A stretch of DNA of 64,000 nucleotides from Saccharopolyspora erythraea (GCF_018141105.1 NZ_CP054839.1:3472001-3536000), one strand, 5' to 3'; positions 42,396-51,109 are shown, counted from the first letter of the stretch. The notes: generated from the letters alone by a model not told the origin. Translations and numbers: made by a program.

Positions 42396-43025
42396 GTGCG
42401 GATCTACGCGGAACGCCAACTGCGGGCGGCGCGCCAGGTGGTGTTCGACCTGCTCGCCATCGCCTGGATCGCGGGCGGCATCTGGTGGGCTTCCGCCCTG
42501 CGCGACTCGGTTCTGGAGCTGGGCGCACCGGGTCGGAAGCTGATCGACGCCGGGGCGAACCTGGAGCGCACGTTCGGGCAAGCATCGACCAGCGCCGGCG
42601 AGGTGCCCTTCGTCGGCGCCGAGCTGGCTGGAGCGCTCAACCTCGGCAGGGACGCGGGCAAGGTCGTGACGGAAGCCGGGCAGAACCAGATCGACGCGGT
42701 GGCCTGGGCCGCGAGCGCCACGGCGGCAGTGGTGATCGCGGTCGCCCTGCTCGTCGCGTTGCGATGCTGGTTGCTGCCACGAGTGCGTTACGCGCGGGCG
42801 GCGACCGCGGCCGTGAACATGCGTGCCACCGCCCCGGACCTGCTCGCGTTACGTGCCTTGGCCGAGTTGCCGCCCTCCCGCTTGATGGGGGTCAGCGCCG
42901 ATCCCGCCGCGGCCTGGCGCGACAACGACCGGGAGATCATCGAGCAGCTGGCGTCGTTGCGCCTTGGTGACCTGGGTCTGCGCCCGATCACCTCCGGACG
43001 TCGCCTTCGCACTGGAGCGGCGTAG
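42396..43025 (+). CDS. Hypothetical membrane protein with two transmembrane segments
   Basis: This 209-residue protein has a first hydrophobic segment at residues 15-35 (VVFDLLAIAWIAGGIWWAS) and a second at about 103-127 (AASATAAVVIAVALLVALRC). A periplasmic-side loop of some 70 residues lies between them. The C-terminal 80 residues are polar and cytoplasmic if the N-terminus is inside. The GTG start follows GGAAGGA. The architecture is common among actinobacterial proteins of unknown role, and no family is assigned. Confidence 0.75.
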   Translation: MRIYAERQLRAARQVVFDLLAIAWIAGGIWWASALRDSVLELGAPGRKLIDAGANLERTFGQASTSAGEVPFVGAELAGALNLGRDAGKVVTEAGQNQIDAVAWAASATAAVVIAVALLVALRCWLLPRVRYARAATAAVNMRATAPDLLALRALAELPPSRLMGVSADPAAAWRDNDREIIEQLASLRLGDLGLRPITSGRRLRTGAA

Positions 43026-43083
43026 GACGCGCCAGTCGCGTGGGTTCGGCCGATGCCGATCTCCATGGTCGGCCGGCAGCGCG

Positions 43084-43575
43084 TCAGCCCCTGGAGGGGG
43101 ACTTCTCGCGGAAGACCCACCAGCGGGACGCGCTGTAGGTGAACGCCGCGACGCAGGCCCCCGCGAGCAGTCTGGCCAGGCGGAAGTCCACGCCCAGCGT
43201 CGAGAGCCCCGTGGTGACGCCGACGGTGAGCCCGTAGTCGACGACGATCACCACCGCGTAGCGGACGGCCTGGCCCGCGACCGGCGCGTGTGACCGGAAG
43301 TTGAGCGTGCGGTTGAGGATGAAGTTCAACGCGAAGGCGAGCAGGTAGGCGACGGTCACCGCGACGGGCAGCGGCAGGGCGGTCCAGGCTCGCAGCGACG
43401 CCAGGATCGCGAGATCGACGAGGAAGGTGAACCACCCCAGGATCGCGAAGCCGACGAGCTCGCGGGGAAGAAACCGCCGAAGCGGGCGGGGGAGCCGGTC
43501 CAGGAGCCGGGTGAGCACGTCGCCGGCTCGCTCAACCGCGGGGACTCTGGTCGTGGTGTTCTCGTCGATACTCAC
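43084..43575 (-). CDS. GtrA family membrane protein
   Basis: This 163-residue protein has four transmembrane helices and the GtrA-type segments LVGFAILGWFTFLVDLAILA, ALNFILNRTLNFRSH and the end YSASRWWVFRE. GtrA-like proteins help move lipid-linked sugars or other cell-envelope precursors across the membrane. A hydrophilic N-terminus of about 38 residues precedes the first helix. No glycosyltransferase gene is nearby, so its lipid-sugar substrate is unknown. Confidence 0.87.
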   Translation of the reverse strand: MSIDENTTTRVPAVERAGDVLTRLLDRLPRPLRRFLPRELVGFAILGWFTFLVDLAILASLRAWTALPLPVAVTVAYLLAFALNFILNRTLNFRSHAPVAGQAVRYAVVIVVDYGLTVGVTTGLSTLGVDFRLARLLAGACVAAFTYSASRWWVFREKSPSRG

Positions 43576-43964
43576 TCAACACGCCAAACTCATGCTGGCA
43601 GGCGACGGCGGCCCGCTGCCGCGAGCGCCGTCGTGATCTCGTCGCGCATCCTAATGGGGTGCGCGAGGCGCTTCCGGCGCGGACCGCGGCCGTGGAACCA
43701 CTGGCCCCCAGTGCTGATCCGGCTGCATAAGGCCAGGTCAGCGCGATCGGTCCGGGCTGGCGGAATCCGGATGGGATGCCCCGCCCCGCCCCGCGACGGC
43801 AAGAGGTAGCGGAAACGAGAACCGGTGTTGGAAGAAACGTCGCGGAGAGTTCACCGCTTCAGGAATGCCGCGCGGGAGACGAGGCGCGGCACTGCATCCC
43901 TCCATGCGCCGTCACCCGCTCGGCGCAGCGTGACTTGTGCTCGCTGGAGAGTTCCGGGACGCCG
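43576..43964. other. Intergenic region without recognised gene
   Basis: About 390 bases between gtrA-like and the small frame after the STAS gene. Several frames are open but none has consistent codon bias or family resemblance. Confidence 0.4.
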
Positions 43965-44078
43965 TCAGCGCCCGCCGGGCAGGAAGCGGGCGCGTGCCAG
44001 GGCAACCGTGCGGGCGTGGCCCCATACCGCCCGCAGCAGGTGGCGCGCCATGCCCGCGTTCTGAACGGAGCGATTCAC
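43965..44078 (-). CDS. Possible 37-residue basic peptide after the STAS gene
   Basis: A GTG start at 44078 lies 3 bases after the STAS stop, with GAGGAGG in the STAS tail as ribosome binding site. The peptide is basic and amphipathic (MARHLLRAVWGHARTVALAR). Third positions are G/C-rich. It could be a small protein co-translated with the STAS protein or chance; no family is recognised. Confidence 0.3.
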   Translation of the reverse strand: MNRSVQNAGMARHLLRAVWGHARTVALARARFLPGGR

Positions 44079-44081
44079 AGC

Positions 44082-44603
44082 TCACGCCTCCTCGTCGTCG
44101 CCGGAGCCGGGGCGGGGTTGCGGCACCCAGGCCCCAGCCGCCTCCAGCCGCGTCAGGCCGGCGGCCACTGACGGGGCGTAGGTGAACCGGTCGGCGACCT
44201 CGATCAGCCCGAGGAGGCGATCCACCGCGGGACTGGTGACGATCACCAGCGCCACGCCCTGGATCCGGGCGCGGCAGTCGGCCTCCAGCAGCGCCACCGC
44301 ACCGGCGGTCGTCATGAACGACACCGCCGAGAGGTCCAGCACCACCAGCCGTTCGGATTCGTGCAGGAGCTGGCGCATCAGCTCGGCGAAGTCCGCCTCC
44401 CCGACACCGTCCAGCGCGCCATCGGCACGCAGCACCAACGCGCCTCCGGCAATCCGCCTGCACCGCAGCCGCACCGGCCGGTGCGGCCCCGACTGCGGCG
44501 GTCGCGGTGCCGGAACGGCACTCCCGGACTGCCGCTCGTCGGAAGAGCGCGAGGACCCAATCAGGTTCTCGTTCGCAGACGCACGTGAAGGCCCAGTCGT
44601 CAT
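44082..44603 (-). CDS. STAS domain protein (anti-sigma factor antagonist-like)
   Basis: This 173-residue protein has a disordered N-terminus of about 45 residues and a STAS domain. ALVLRADGALDGVGEADFAEL is followed by LVVLDLSAVSFMTTAGAVAL, where the Thr-Thr pair replaces the usual phospho-acceptor serine context DSSG. STAS proteins free sigma factors by binding anti-sigma kinases, and some act as stand-alone sensors. No anti-sigma gene adjoins it, so the partner is elsewhere in the genome. Confidence 0.82.
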   Translation of the reverse strand: MTTGPSRASANENLIGSSRSSDERQSGSAVPAPRPPQSGPHRPVRLRCRRIAGGALVLRADGALDGVGEADFAELMRQLLHESERLVVLDLSAVSFMTTAGAVALLEADCRARIQGVALVIVTSPAVDRLLGLIEVADRFTYAPSVAAGLTRLEAAGAWVPQPRPGSGDDEEA

Positions 44604-44911
44604 GAATCACTCAATTCGAGTCGCTCATCGGACCACGCAGGGGCGGGACCGTCTTGATCCAGCGGAAGCCCCACCGGGTTCGCACGGTTCTGGAACAACC
44701 GCGTGCACCCGCCCCGTGAGGCGATGGCTGTGCGCTCAACCAGCTGCAACCCACGATAACCGCAGCGCGTGCACGACCGTCCACCCAGCGCAACGGTGTC
44801 CTCACTCACAGTCGCGCCAGGTCGGTCCGACCGTCGAGAAAGCCAGGGCAGGCAGCGTCGGAGCACTCGTGCACGAGGCTGATGCCCGGCCGCGACTCGT
44901 TTGCCGAGCGC
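44604..44911. other. Intergenic region upstream of the STAS gene
   Basis: About 300 bases with no convincing gene. It should hold the STAS promoter; I could not place it. Confidence 0.4.
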
Positions 44912-45010
44912 CTACAGCCAGCGGCGAAGCAACCGGGTCACGGTCGGCATGACCACGTAGGTCATCAACGTCAGCAACACGAGCGGGAACAGCCCGGCTT
45001 TGGCGGCAAG
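44912..45010 (-). pseudogene. C-terminal remnant of a membrane-anchored antibiotic-biosynthesis-monooxygenase-like protein
   Basis: The minus strand encodes AKAGLFPLVLLTLMTYVVMP followed by TRLLRRWL and a stop. It resembles the last transmembrane segment of ABM-domain membrane proteins, in which MTYVVMP and a basic RRWL end are common. No upstream domain survives. The identification rests on this short segment alone. Confidence 0.4.
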
Positions 45011-45178
45011 AACCAGGTTTCCAGGCCCGTCCTCTGCCGCACTCTCACGCATGCCTGCGGCACCCTCCTCGGTCGGCGCGGTCGTACCTGCTCGGCCCGC
45101 TCGACGCCTCCAGCCGCCGGAACCGCGGTCCGACGGCCCGGAAGGTCATTGGACGCATCCTCGCCGGGCAGCGGTGTG

Positions 45179-45853
45179 TCAGCGCTGGTACAGGCCGACG
45201 ATGTCGCCGCGTGCGAGTTCGTGCCCGGCAAGGGCGTCGCGCAGGTCGTCAGCCGTCGCATCCGCACCAAGCCGGAGGGGCTGCTCGGCGGCGAAGACCC
45301 GGAAGAAGTAGCGGTGGGGTTCGTCCCCGGCCGGCGGCTGGGGCCCGTCCCACCCGCTGTTGCCGAAATCGTTTCGGGATTCGACCGCTTCGTCCGGGAC
45401 GTCGCCATTGCCGATGCCGGTCACCGTGGGCGGGATGTTGGAGACCATCCAGTGCACGAAAGTGCCGTTCGGTGCGTCGGGGTCTTCGCAGAGCACGGCC
45501 AGCTCCGCGGTGCCGTCGGGGGCCGGGGACCACTCGAGGGCCGGAGCGATGTTGCCCCCGTCCCGGCTGCAGCGGTGTGGAAGCATCGCGTGGTCGTTGA
45601 AGGCACTGCTGCTCAGCCGGAGGTCGCCGCCTTCGCTGTCGCGCTCGTGTCCCTGCCCGCCGGCTGGTCCACGGGGGCGTTCCCCGCGCGGGCCTCCCGC
45701 GCGGTCGTCATCAGGGCGCTGCGCGGGGTGTGTGTGCTGGAGGTCTTCGGCGGCGGCTTCATCGGCTCGCTGGTCGGGCACGCCTGCGTCTTCGGGTTCG
45801 ACGCGGCGCCTGGTGCGCTTGACGTCGTACTTGTGGCTGCCAGGCTGGGGCAT
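45179..45853 (-). CDS. YbhB/YbcL family PEBP-like protein with long charged N-terminal extension
   Basis: The C-terminal 145 residues form a phosphatidylethanolamine-binding (Raf kinase inhibitor-like) domain: NIAPALEWSPAPDGTAELAV, CEDPDAPNGTFVHWMVSNIP and a GWDGPQPPAGDEPHRYFF block. The start at 45853 has an excellent GGAGGTGAG site, so the 75-residue N-terminal extension is real. It is highly charged and disordered (KYDVKRTRRRVEPEDAGVPD). Bacterial PEBP proteins have no settled function. The extension is unusual for the family and may target nucleic acid or another protein. Confidence 0.82.
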   Translation of the reverse strand: MPQPGSHKYDVKRTRRRVEPEDAGVPDQRADEAAAEDLQHTHPAQRPDDDRAGGPRGERPRGPAGGQGHERDSEGGDLRLSSSAFNDHAMLPHRCSRDGGNIAPALEWSPAPDGTAELAVLCEDPDAPNGTFVHWMVSNIPPTVTGIGNGDVPDEAVESRNDFGNSGWDGPQPPAGDEPHRYFFRVFAAEQPLRLGADATADDLRDALAGHELARGDIVGLYQR

Positions 45854-45948
45854 GGCTCACCTCCCGCGTCGGGGCGTGTGGCTCTGGGGTGCCCAGATGC
45901 GCGGACCCCGTAACAGCGCCCGCGAGCGTGGGGAGCCCTTGCCGATGG

Positions 45949-46272
45949 TCAGCTCGGTATGCGCCGCCGCAGAACTCGCGCGACCTCGACGGCCGCCGGG
46001 TCGACTCTCTCCTGCCGCGCCGCGGAGCGCAGCCATTCGGCGAGAGGAGCCGCCAGCTGTGGCGACAGCGCCGCGATCCAGCGGGCGCTGCGCGTGCGGG
46101 CTTCGGCGATGTGTTCGGTCGTGCCGTCGTCGTGGTGGGTGATGACCTCCGGGCGCGTTGCCAGCAGCCCGGTGAGCCGCCACTCGCCGCCGGTCGACGC
46201 CGCGGCCAGTCGTTCCAGCGCATGGGCGGCCGCGAGCAGTTCATCAGAAGCCACGCCGGCATTGTCGCTCAT
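45949..46272 (-). CDS. Conserved hypothetical protein, 107 residues
   Basis: The protein is alpha-helical and soluble, with ELLAAAHALERLAAASTGGE, RPEVITHHDDGTTEHIAEAR and WIAALSPQLAAPLAEWLRSA. Similar small proteins occur widely in actinobacteria, often near prophage or plasmid genes, without assigned function. It is encoded between the vanillate reductase gene and the PEBP gene on the same strand, but with spacing that suggests an independent unit. Confidence 0.65.
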   Translation of the reverse strand: MSDNAGVASDELLAAAHALERLAAASTGGEWRLTGLLATRPEVITHHDDGTTEHIAEARTRSARWIAALSPQLAAPLAEWLRSAARQERVDPAAVEVARVLRRRIPS

Positions 46273-46328
46273 CGGTCAGGTCTGGACCACGGGCGTGCAA
46301 GCTCGGTGGCGAGCCGCGCTGCTCTTCC

Positions 46329-47297
46329 TCACAGGTCCAGGACCAGCCGGGTGGAACAGGCCCGGGACACGCAGATCATCATCGTGTCGTTGGCGGCCTG
46401 TTCGTCGGTGGTCAGCACGGAGTCGCGGTGGTCGGGTACGCCTGTGAGCACGGTGGTCTCGCAGGTGCCGCAGGTGCCTTCCTGGCACGAGGACAGCACC
46501 GGGACACCGGACTCCTCGACGACCTCCAGAACGGACCGGTCATCCGGCACGGTGAGCGTCGTCCCGGTCCGGGCGAGCTCGATCTCGAACGACTGCCGCG
46601 GGCCTTCACCGGCGCCGACTTTGGGTGTGAACCGCTCGACGTGCAGACAGCCGTGCTGCCGTTGTGCGCACTGCGCCGCCACCGCGTCCAGCAATGGCTC
46701 TGGCCCGCAGCAGTAGATGACGGTCTCACCATCGGGTTCGGTGAGCAGCGTCGCCAGGTCGAGCAGCCCGGTTTCGTCTTGCGGCCGGATGCTGACCCGG
46801 TCCCGGTGCCGCTGTTCGAGGCGGTCCCGGAACGCCATCGAGGCGCGGGTCCGGCCGCCGTAGACCAGTTGCCAGTCCGCGCCGGCCGCGTCGGCTTGAG
46901 CGATCATCGGCACGATCGGGGTGATGCCGATCCCGCCGGCGATGAACAGGTACCGGTTCGCGTCGACGAGCCGGAAGTTGTTGCGGGGCCCCCGCACGTG
47001 CACGGTGTCGCCCTCGGTGAGGGTGTCGTGCACGTGCGCGGACCCGCCGCGACCGGCCTCTTCCCGCAGGACGGCGACCTGCCAGACCGATCGTTCGGCT
47101 GGATCGCCGCACAGCGAGTACTGACGGGTGAGGTCGTCGCCGAGCACGAGATCGATGTGGGCGCCAGGTGTCCAGTCGGGCAGCTCGGCGCCGTCGGTGC
47201 CGCGCAGCGTCAGCTGCACGACGCCGTCGGCGAGTGATTCCTTCTTCTCCACGACCAGAGCGAGCTCGTGCTCCGGGTGGGGTTCGCGCGTCGTCAT
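46329..47297 (-). CDS. vanB: Vanillate O-demethylase reductase subunit (PDR/VanB family)
   Basis: This 322-residue iron-sulfur flavoprotein has an FMN-binding domain (DLTRQYSLCGDP near residue 56), an NADH-binding domain (FIAGGIGITPIVPMI near 118, YCCGPEPLLDAV) and a C-terminal plant-type [2Fe-2S] domain with SSCQEGTCGTCET. It passes electrons from NADH to the Rieske oxygenase VanA encoded two genes upstream. The order VanA, 83-residue protein, VanB and the transporter supports the vanillate assignment. Reductases of related demethylases look alike, so the exact methoxy-aromatic is inferred. Confidence 0.9.
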   Translation of the reverse strand: MTTREPHPEHELALVVEKKESLADGVVQLTLRGTDGAELPDWTPGAHIDLVLGDDLTRQYSLCGDPAERSVWQVAVLREEAGRGGSAHVHDTLTEGDTVHVRGPRNNFRLVDANRYLFIAGGIGITPIVPMIAQADAAGADWQLVYGGRTRASMAFRDRLEQRHRDRVSIRPQDETGLLDLATLLTEPDGETVIYCCGPEPLLDAVAAQCAQRQHGCLHVERFTPKVGAGEGPRQSFEIELARTGTTLTVPDDRSVLEVVEESGVPVLSSCQEGTCGTCETTVLTGVPDHRDSVLTTDEQAANDTMMICVSRACSTRLVLDL

Positions 47298-47313
47298 CGT
47301 TCCTCGTCTGCTC

Positions 47314-47565
47314 TCATGCCGACTCGTGCGCCGGCTCGCGTGGCGGGAGCTGGGCTGGTTCGGCCGGGTCGCCTTCGTCCGCCCGGTGGCCGTCGGGATG
47401 GGCGAGGAGCCATTCCCACAGTTCGACCGGGTCCTCGAAGACGCGCTCGGCGCCGCAGTGGCAGACCGCGCGGAGCCGGTCGGTGCCGAGCACCCAGTGG
47501 ATTCGGTAGACGCGTTCGCCGCCGAGGACCGGAGGTGCGCCCGGGATGCCGGTGCGCTCGGTCAT
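47314..47565 (-). CDS. 83-residue Cys/His protein inserted in the vanillate demethylase operon
   Basis: The ATG overlaps the vanA stop (ATGA), and the gene ends 16 bases before vanB, so it is translated with both. The protein has AVCHCGAERVFEDPVELWEW followed by LLAHPDGH, a possible small metal-binding C-H-C...H site, and a Pro/Glu-rich tail. It may assist cluster assembly or subunit contact. I do not recognise it as a standard part of vanAB operons. Confidence 0.72.
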   Translation of the reverse strand: MTERTGIPGAPPVLGGERVYRIHWVLGTDRLRAVCHCGAERVFEDPVELWEWLLAHPDGHRADEGDPAEPAQLPPREPAHESA

Positions 47566-48626
47566 CGGGCCCGCTCCGCGGGGGCGTTGCGCGGGGCCTG
47601 GCCGGCCATGCGGGCGAGCATCCGGCGGGCTGCGAGCCCGCCGGTGTCGATGTTGATCGACAGCTCCTGGTAGCCCGCGGGCTCGGTCTGGACGACTTGC
47701 TCGAGGACGTCGAGCGCCTCGACGTCCTGCAGCACGACGGTGCGGTTGTTCTCGGCGAGGAACTCCGAGACCTCCCGGTCGTCGAGGGCGAAGTCGCGGG
47801 CCACGGCCCAGAAGTCGTGCGTGGAGTGCTCGGTCTCGGGGGTGATCGCGTAGACAACCTCGACGTGGAAGGCGTCCGGGTCGGTGCCGTCGGGGTTCGG
47901 GACCGAGCCGACCGGCGCGATCCGGCTGTGCAGCTTGTAGAGGCACGGCGGGGTGTACTCGATGTCCTGCCAGCGCGAGATCCGCCCCGACAGTCCGGTG
48001 GACTTGGCGTAGAACGGCGGGCACTCGGCGTCGTCCATGTGCCTGGACACGTAGACGATGCCGGCGTCGTCGTCGACCTCGGTGCTGATGGGGGTGTCGG
48101 CGACCTCGGGGGTGCCGATGTAGCCGCCGTGCAGGTAGGTCTCGTGGGACAGGTCGAGCAGGTTGTCCACGAGCAGGGAGAACCGGGCGCGCAGCGGTTC
48201 CAGGCCGCACACCGTGGTGTAGCCGGCGGAGTCCAGGTAGGGCGCGCGCGGGATGCGGGCCGGGTCGGCCTGCGCCGGGTCTCCGATCCACACCCAGACG
48301 AACGAGTCCTGCTCCACGACGGGGTACGGGGTGAGCCGTGCGGTGCGCGGCACGCGGTTCTGGCCGGGCACGGCGACGCACTTGCCGTCGGGTCCGTAGG
48401 TGAAGCCGTGGTAGCCGCAGACCACCTGGTCGCCGACCAGGCGGCTGGGCGCCTGCGAGAGCGGGAAGCGGCGGTGGACGCAGCGGTCGGAGTTGGCGGT
48501 CACCGCCCCGGACTCGGTGCGCCAGAACAGGATCGGCTCACCGCAGATCGTGCGTGAGAACAGGTCGCGACCGATCTCGGTGCTGTAGGCGGCGACGTAC
48601 CACTGGTTGCGGGGAATGGTGTTCAT
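47562..48626 (-). CDS. vanA: Vanillate O-demethylase oxygenase subunit (Rieske non-heme iron)
   Basis: This 354-residue oxygenase starts MNTIPRNQWYVAAYSTEIGR, typical of VanA. The Rieske motif C-x-H (RCVHRRFPLSQ) and C-x2-H (VVCGYHGFTYGPDG) is intact near residues 48-78. The catalytic iron site includes DLSHETYLH near 158-166. It removes the methyl group of vanillate as formaldehyde, giving protocatechuate. The ATG overlaps the stop of the upstream transporter gene. The normal family length supports a functional gene. Confidence 0.92.
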   Translation of the reverse strand: MNTIPRNQWYVAAYSTEIGRDLFSRTICGEPILFWRTESGAVTANSDRCVHRRFPLSQAPSRLVGDQVVCGYHGFTYGPDGKCVAVPGQNRVPRTARLTPYPVVEQDSFVWVWIGDPAQADPARIPRAPYLDSAGYTTVCGLEPLRARFSLLVDNLLDLSHETYLHGGYIGTPEVADTPISTEVDDDAGIVYVSRHMDDAECPPFYAKSTGLSGRISRWQDIEYTPPCLYKLHSRIAPVGSVPNPDGTDPDAFHVEVVYAITPETEHSTHDFWAVARDFALDDREVSEFLAENNRTVVLQDVEALDVLEQVVQTEPAGYQELSINIDTGGLAARRMLARMAGQAPRNAPAERAR

Positions 48627-49978
48627 GAGGAAGTTCCCTGGGTTCGTGCGTGGGTGGACAGGCGGGTCGCACCCGTGTCGACGGGGGCGCGAACGCGGAG
48701 CAGGACGAGGAGGGCGGCGGTCACGACGAAGACCGCGCAGAACAGGACGTACAGGTGCTGCGGAGTCCAGCCGCCGTCGAGCAGCGCGCCCGCGAGCGCG
48801 GGCGCGAGGATCGCACCGGCGCGGCCGATGGCGAGTCCCGTCCCGACGCCCGTGGTGCGCACCGCCGGGGCGTAGACGATCGGGGTCAGCGTGTAGAGAC
48901 CGGCCACGCAGCCGTTGGCGAACACCCCGATCAGCGCGGCCACGGCGAACGCGACGGCCAGCGAGGCGGTCGAGGCGATGAACACGGCGAGCAGGACGCC
49001 GGTCACCACGAGGTAGGCGGCCAGCACCGCCCGCAGCGCGAACCGCGCGGCGAGGAGTCCCAGCAGCGCCGCGCCGAAGATGCCGCCGACGTTGAGCAGC
49101 GTGCCGCCGGTGATGCCGGCGGTGGGCGAGAGGCCCGCCTCGACCAGGAGTGCGGGCGTCCAGCTGGTCACGAAGTAGAACCCCGCCATGACGCAGAAGA
49201 ACGCGGCCCAGAGCACGAGCGTGGTCCGGCGCAGGCGCGGGGTGAGCAGTTCGCGGTATCCGACCCCCTTCGGAGCCGGTTCCCGCTCCGGGAGTTCGCC
49301 CAGCCGGGGCTTGCCCATGCGGGCGAGCACCGCGTTGATCCGTTCCACGGCCCGCGGTGGCCGCCGGACCAGCAGGAAGTCCAGCGATTCGGGCAGCCGC
49401 CACCACACCAGCGGGATCGATGCCGCGGTGGCCAGGCCACCTGCCAGGAAAACCGACCGCCAGCCGTACTGGCCGATCAGCAGCGCGGCGAGCAGGCCAC
49501 CGATCGTCGCGCCCAGGGCGTAGCCGGTGGAGTTGAGGCTGACGGCCAGGCCGCGCCAGCGCCGGGACGCGTACTCGGCGGCGATGACGTTGCTCGTGGC
49601 GAGGATGCCGCCGATGCCCAGGCCGGTGAAGGCCCGCAGCACGCCGAGCTGAGCGGCGGACTGGCTGGCCGCGGAGAGCAGCATCGCCGCGCTCGCCAGG
49701 GCGAGGCAGCCGAGCACGACCGGGCGGCGGCCCAAGCGGTCGGCCCACGGAGCGATGAACATCGACCCTGCGGCCATGCCGACGAGGCCGGCGGACAGCA
49801 GGAGGCCGAGTTCGGCGCCGGTGAGCCCCCAGTCGGCGGAGACGGCCTTGCCGGTGAAGGCCATGACGAGAACGTCGAAGCCGTCCAGCATGTTCAGCAG
49901 CACGCACACGGCGACCACGGACCACTGGAAGCCGGACATGGGCCTGTCGTCGATGAGATCCCTCAGCGGCGGGCTCAT
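48623..49978 (-). CDS. vanK: MFS aromatic acid:H+ symporter (vanillate/4-hydroxybenzoate type)
   Basis: This 451-residue transporter has twelve predicted transmembrane helices and the aromatic-acid symporter features LLNMLDGFDVLVMAFTGKAV in helix 1, APWADRLGRRPVVLGCLALA in loop 2-3 and RAFTGLGIGGILATSNVIAA in helix 4. The loop between helices 6 and 7 is long and charged. It overlaps vanA by 4 bases, so it most likely imports vanillate. A longer frame exists, but the ATG at 49978 with GAGGACC upstream fits the family start. The gene symbol follows Corynebacterium usage and is provisional. Confidence 0.88.
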   Translation of the reverse strand: MSPPLRDLIDDRPMSGFQWSVVAVCVLLNMLDGFDVLVMAFTGKAVSADWGLTGAELGLLLSAGLVGMAAGSMFIAPWADRLGRRPVVLGCLALASAAMLLSAASQSAAQLGVLRAFTGLGIGGILATSNVIAAEYASRRWRGLAVSLNSTGYALGATIGGLLAALLIGQYGWRSVFLAGGLATAASIPLVWWRLPESLDFLLVRRPPRAVERINAVLARMGKPRLGELPEREPAPKGVGYRELLTPRLRRTTLVLWAAFFCVMAGFYFVTSWTPALLVEAGLSPTAGITGGTLLNVGGIFGAALLGLLAARFALRAVLAAYLVVTGVLLAVFIASTASLAVAFAVAALIGVFANGCVAGLYTLTPIVYAPAVRTTGVGTGLAIGRAGAILAPALAGALLDGGWTPQHLYVLFCAVFVVTAALLVLLRVRAPVDTGATRLSTHARTQGTSS

Positions 49979-50140
49979 CGGAGCCGGTCCTCGGGACGCG
50001 GACGGTTCGGCGAACGCATAGCAGCACTCCGTTGTCGACTGCTTTCGGTGACCGCGCATCCGGTGGCCGGTGGGGTCCGGCCGTCTCGGCTCAGCGCGGT
50101 GCGGAGAGCATGCGCGTGCACGAACCCGGACTGAACAGCA

Positions 50141-50157
50141 CTTCCGGAAAATGGAAG
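50141..50157. promoter_or_regulatory. Candidate IclR operator upstream of the vanillate operon
   Basis: CTTCC-GGAAAAT-GGAAG is an inverted repeat containing the 8-base palindrome TTCCGGAA, lying in the 207-base gap between iclR and the transporter gene. It is the best symmetric element there. Confidence 0.4.
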
Positions 50158-50185
50158 GAGTCGGCGGAACTGGTCAGCGGCTTCG

Positions 50186-50956
50186 TCAGTAGGACGTGGT
50201 CAAGGCGCGGCTGATCGCACGTGCGCTGGTGCGTACCAGCGGAGCAAGGGCGTGGGGCGAGGTGCCATGGCGCACGACGAGGGAAACCGCGGCGACGACC
50301 TGTCCCCGGGAGTCCACGATCGGCGCGGCGACCGAGATCGCGTCCATCGTGACCTGCCGGTCGCTGATGGAGAAGCCGTTGGACCGCACGTCGGCGAGCA
50401 TCCGTCGCAACCGGGCGGGGTCGGCGACGGTCAGTTCGGTGTAGCGGTCGATGTGTCCGGCCAGGACTTCGTCCTGGAGTTCGGCCGGGGCGTGGGCGAG
50501 CAGCACCAGCCCGACGCCGGTGGCGGTGAGGGCGAACCGGCCCCCGACCCTGGTCAACACCGGCACCGCGCCCGACCCGGCGATGCGTTCGACGTAGACG
50601 ACCTCGGTGCCCTCGCGAACGGCCAGTTGCACGTTCTCGCGCGTGATCTGGGACAGGTCCTCCAGGAACGGCAGCGCCCGTTCGCGCAGGCCCGCGCCGC
50701 GAGGCGCCAACGCCCCGAGCTCCCAGAGCCGCAGCCCGATGCAGTAGGCGCCGTCGGCGTCGCGCTCAAGGGCACCCCAGTCGACGAGCTCGCGGACCAG
50801 CCGGTGCGCTGTCGACAGCGGCATCCCGGCGTGCAGCGCGAGCTGGCTCAACGTCAGCGACGGCCTGGTAGGACCGAAGCAGTCCAGCAAGGTCAGGGCT
50901 CGTGTCGTCACGGGCCCGGTGGCGCCGGTGGGGTGGCCTCGCTGCCGCACTGTCAC
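50186..50956 (-). CDS. IclR family transcriptional regulator of the vanillate operon
   Basis: This 256-residue protein has the IclR winged helix (TLSQLALHAGMPLSTAHRLV followed by RELVDWGALERD) and the ligand-binding GAF-like domain with VYVERIAGSG, GVGLVLLAHAP and a late AISVAAPIVDSRGQVVAAVS. It lies upstream of the transporter-vanA-vanB genes on the same strand. IclR proteins commonly control aromatic-acid operons and bind the substrate. The GTG at 50956 is chosen; the frame upstream to 51229 is antisense to an IS remnant. Confidence 0.88.
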   Translation of the reverse strand: MTVRQRGHPTGATGPVTTRALTLLDCFGPTRPSLTLSQLALHAGMPLSTAHRLVRELVDWGALERDADGAYCIGLRLWELGALAPRGAGLRERALPFLEDLSQITRENVQLAVREGTEVVYVERIAGSGAVPVLTRVGGRFALTATGVGLVLLAHAPAELQDEVLAGHIDRYTELTVADPARLRRMLADVRSNGFSISDRQVTMDAISVAAPIVDSRGQVVAAVSLVVRHGTSPHALAPLVRTSARAISRALTTSY

Positions 50957-51109
50957 TTTCCCGTCCGCTCGTCGTCCGGTCTCAGACGTTGCCGCGTCTG
51001 TCCCGCGACGACCGCCGGCATGGACGTCGGAGGCGAGCCTATTCCGCCGTTTCCGCGTGCCGCCAGGGCACCGAGGCCGCCGGCGCCCGTCGTTCGGGCG
51101 GCACCGGGT

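Noticed and set aside
43776-44171. A 131-codon plus-strand frame beside the STAS gene
   Set aside because: It is antisense to the STAS 3' end and lacks a ribosome binding site and any family signal.
44882-45913. A 343-codon plus-strand frame opposite the PEBP gene
   Set aside because: Antisense shadow; the minus strand has the PEBP motifs and an excellent ribosome binding site.
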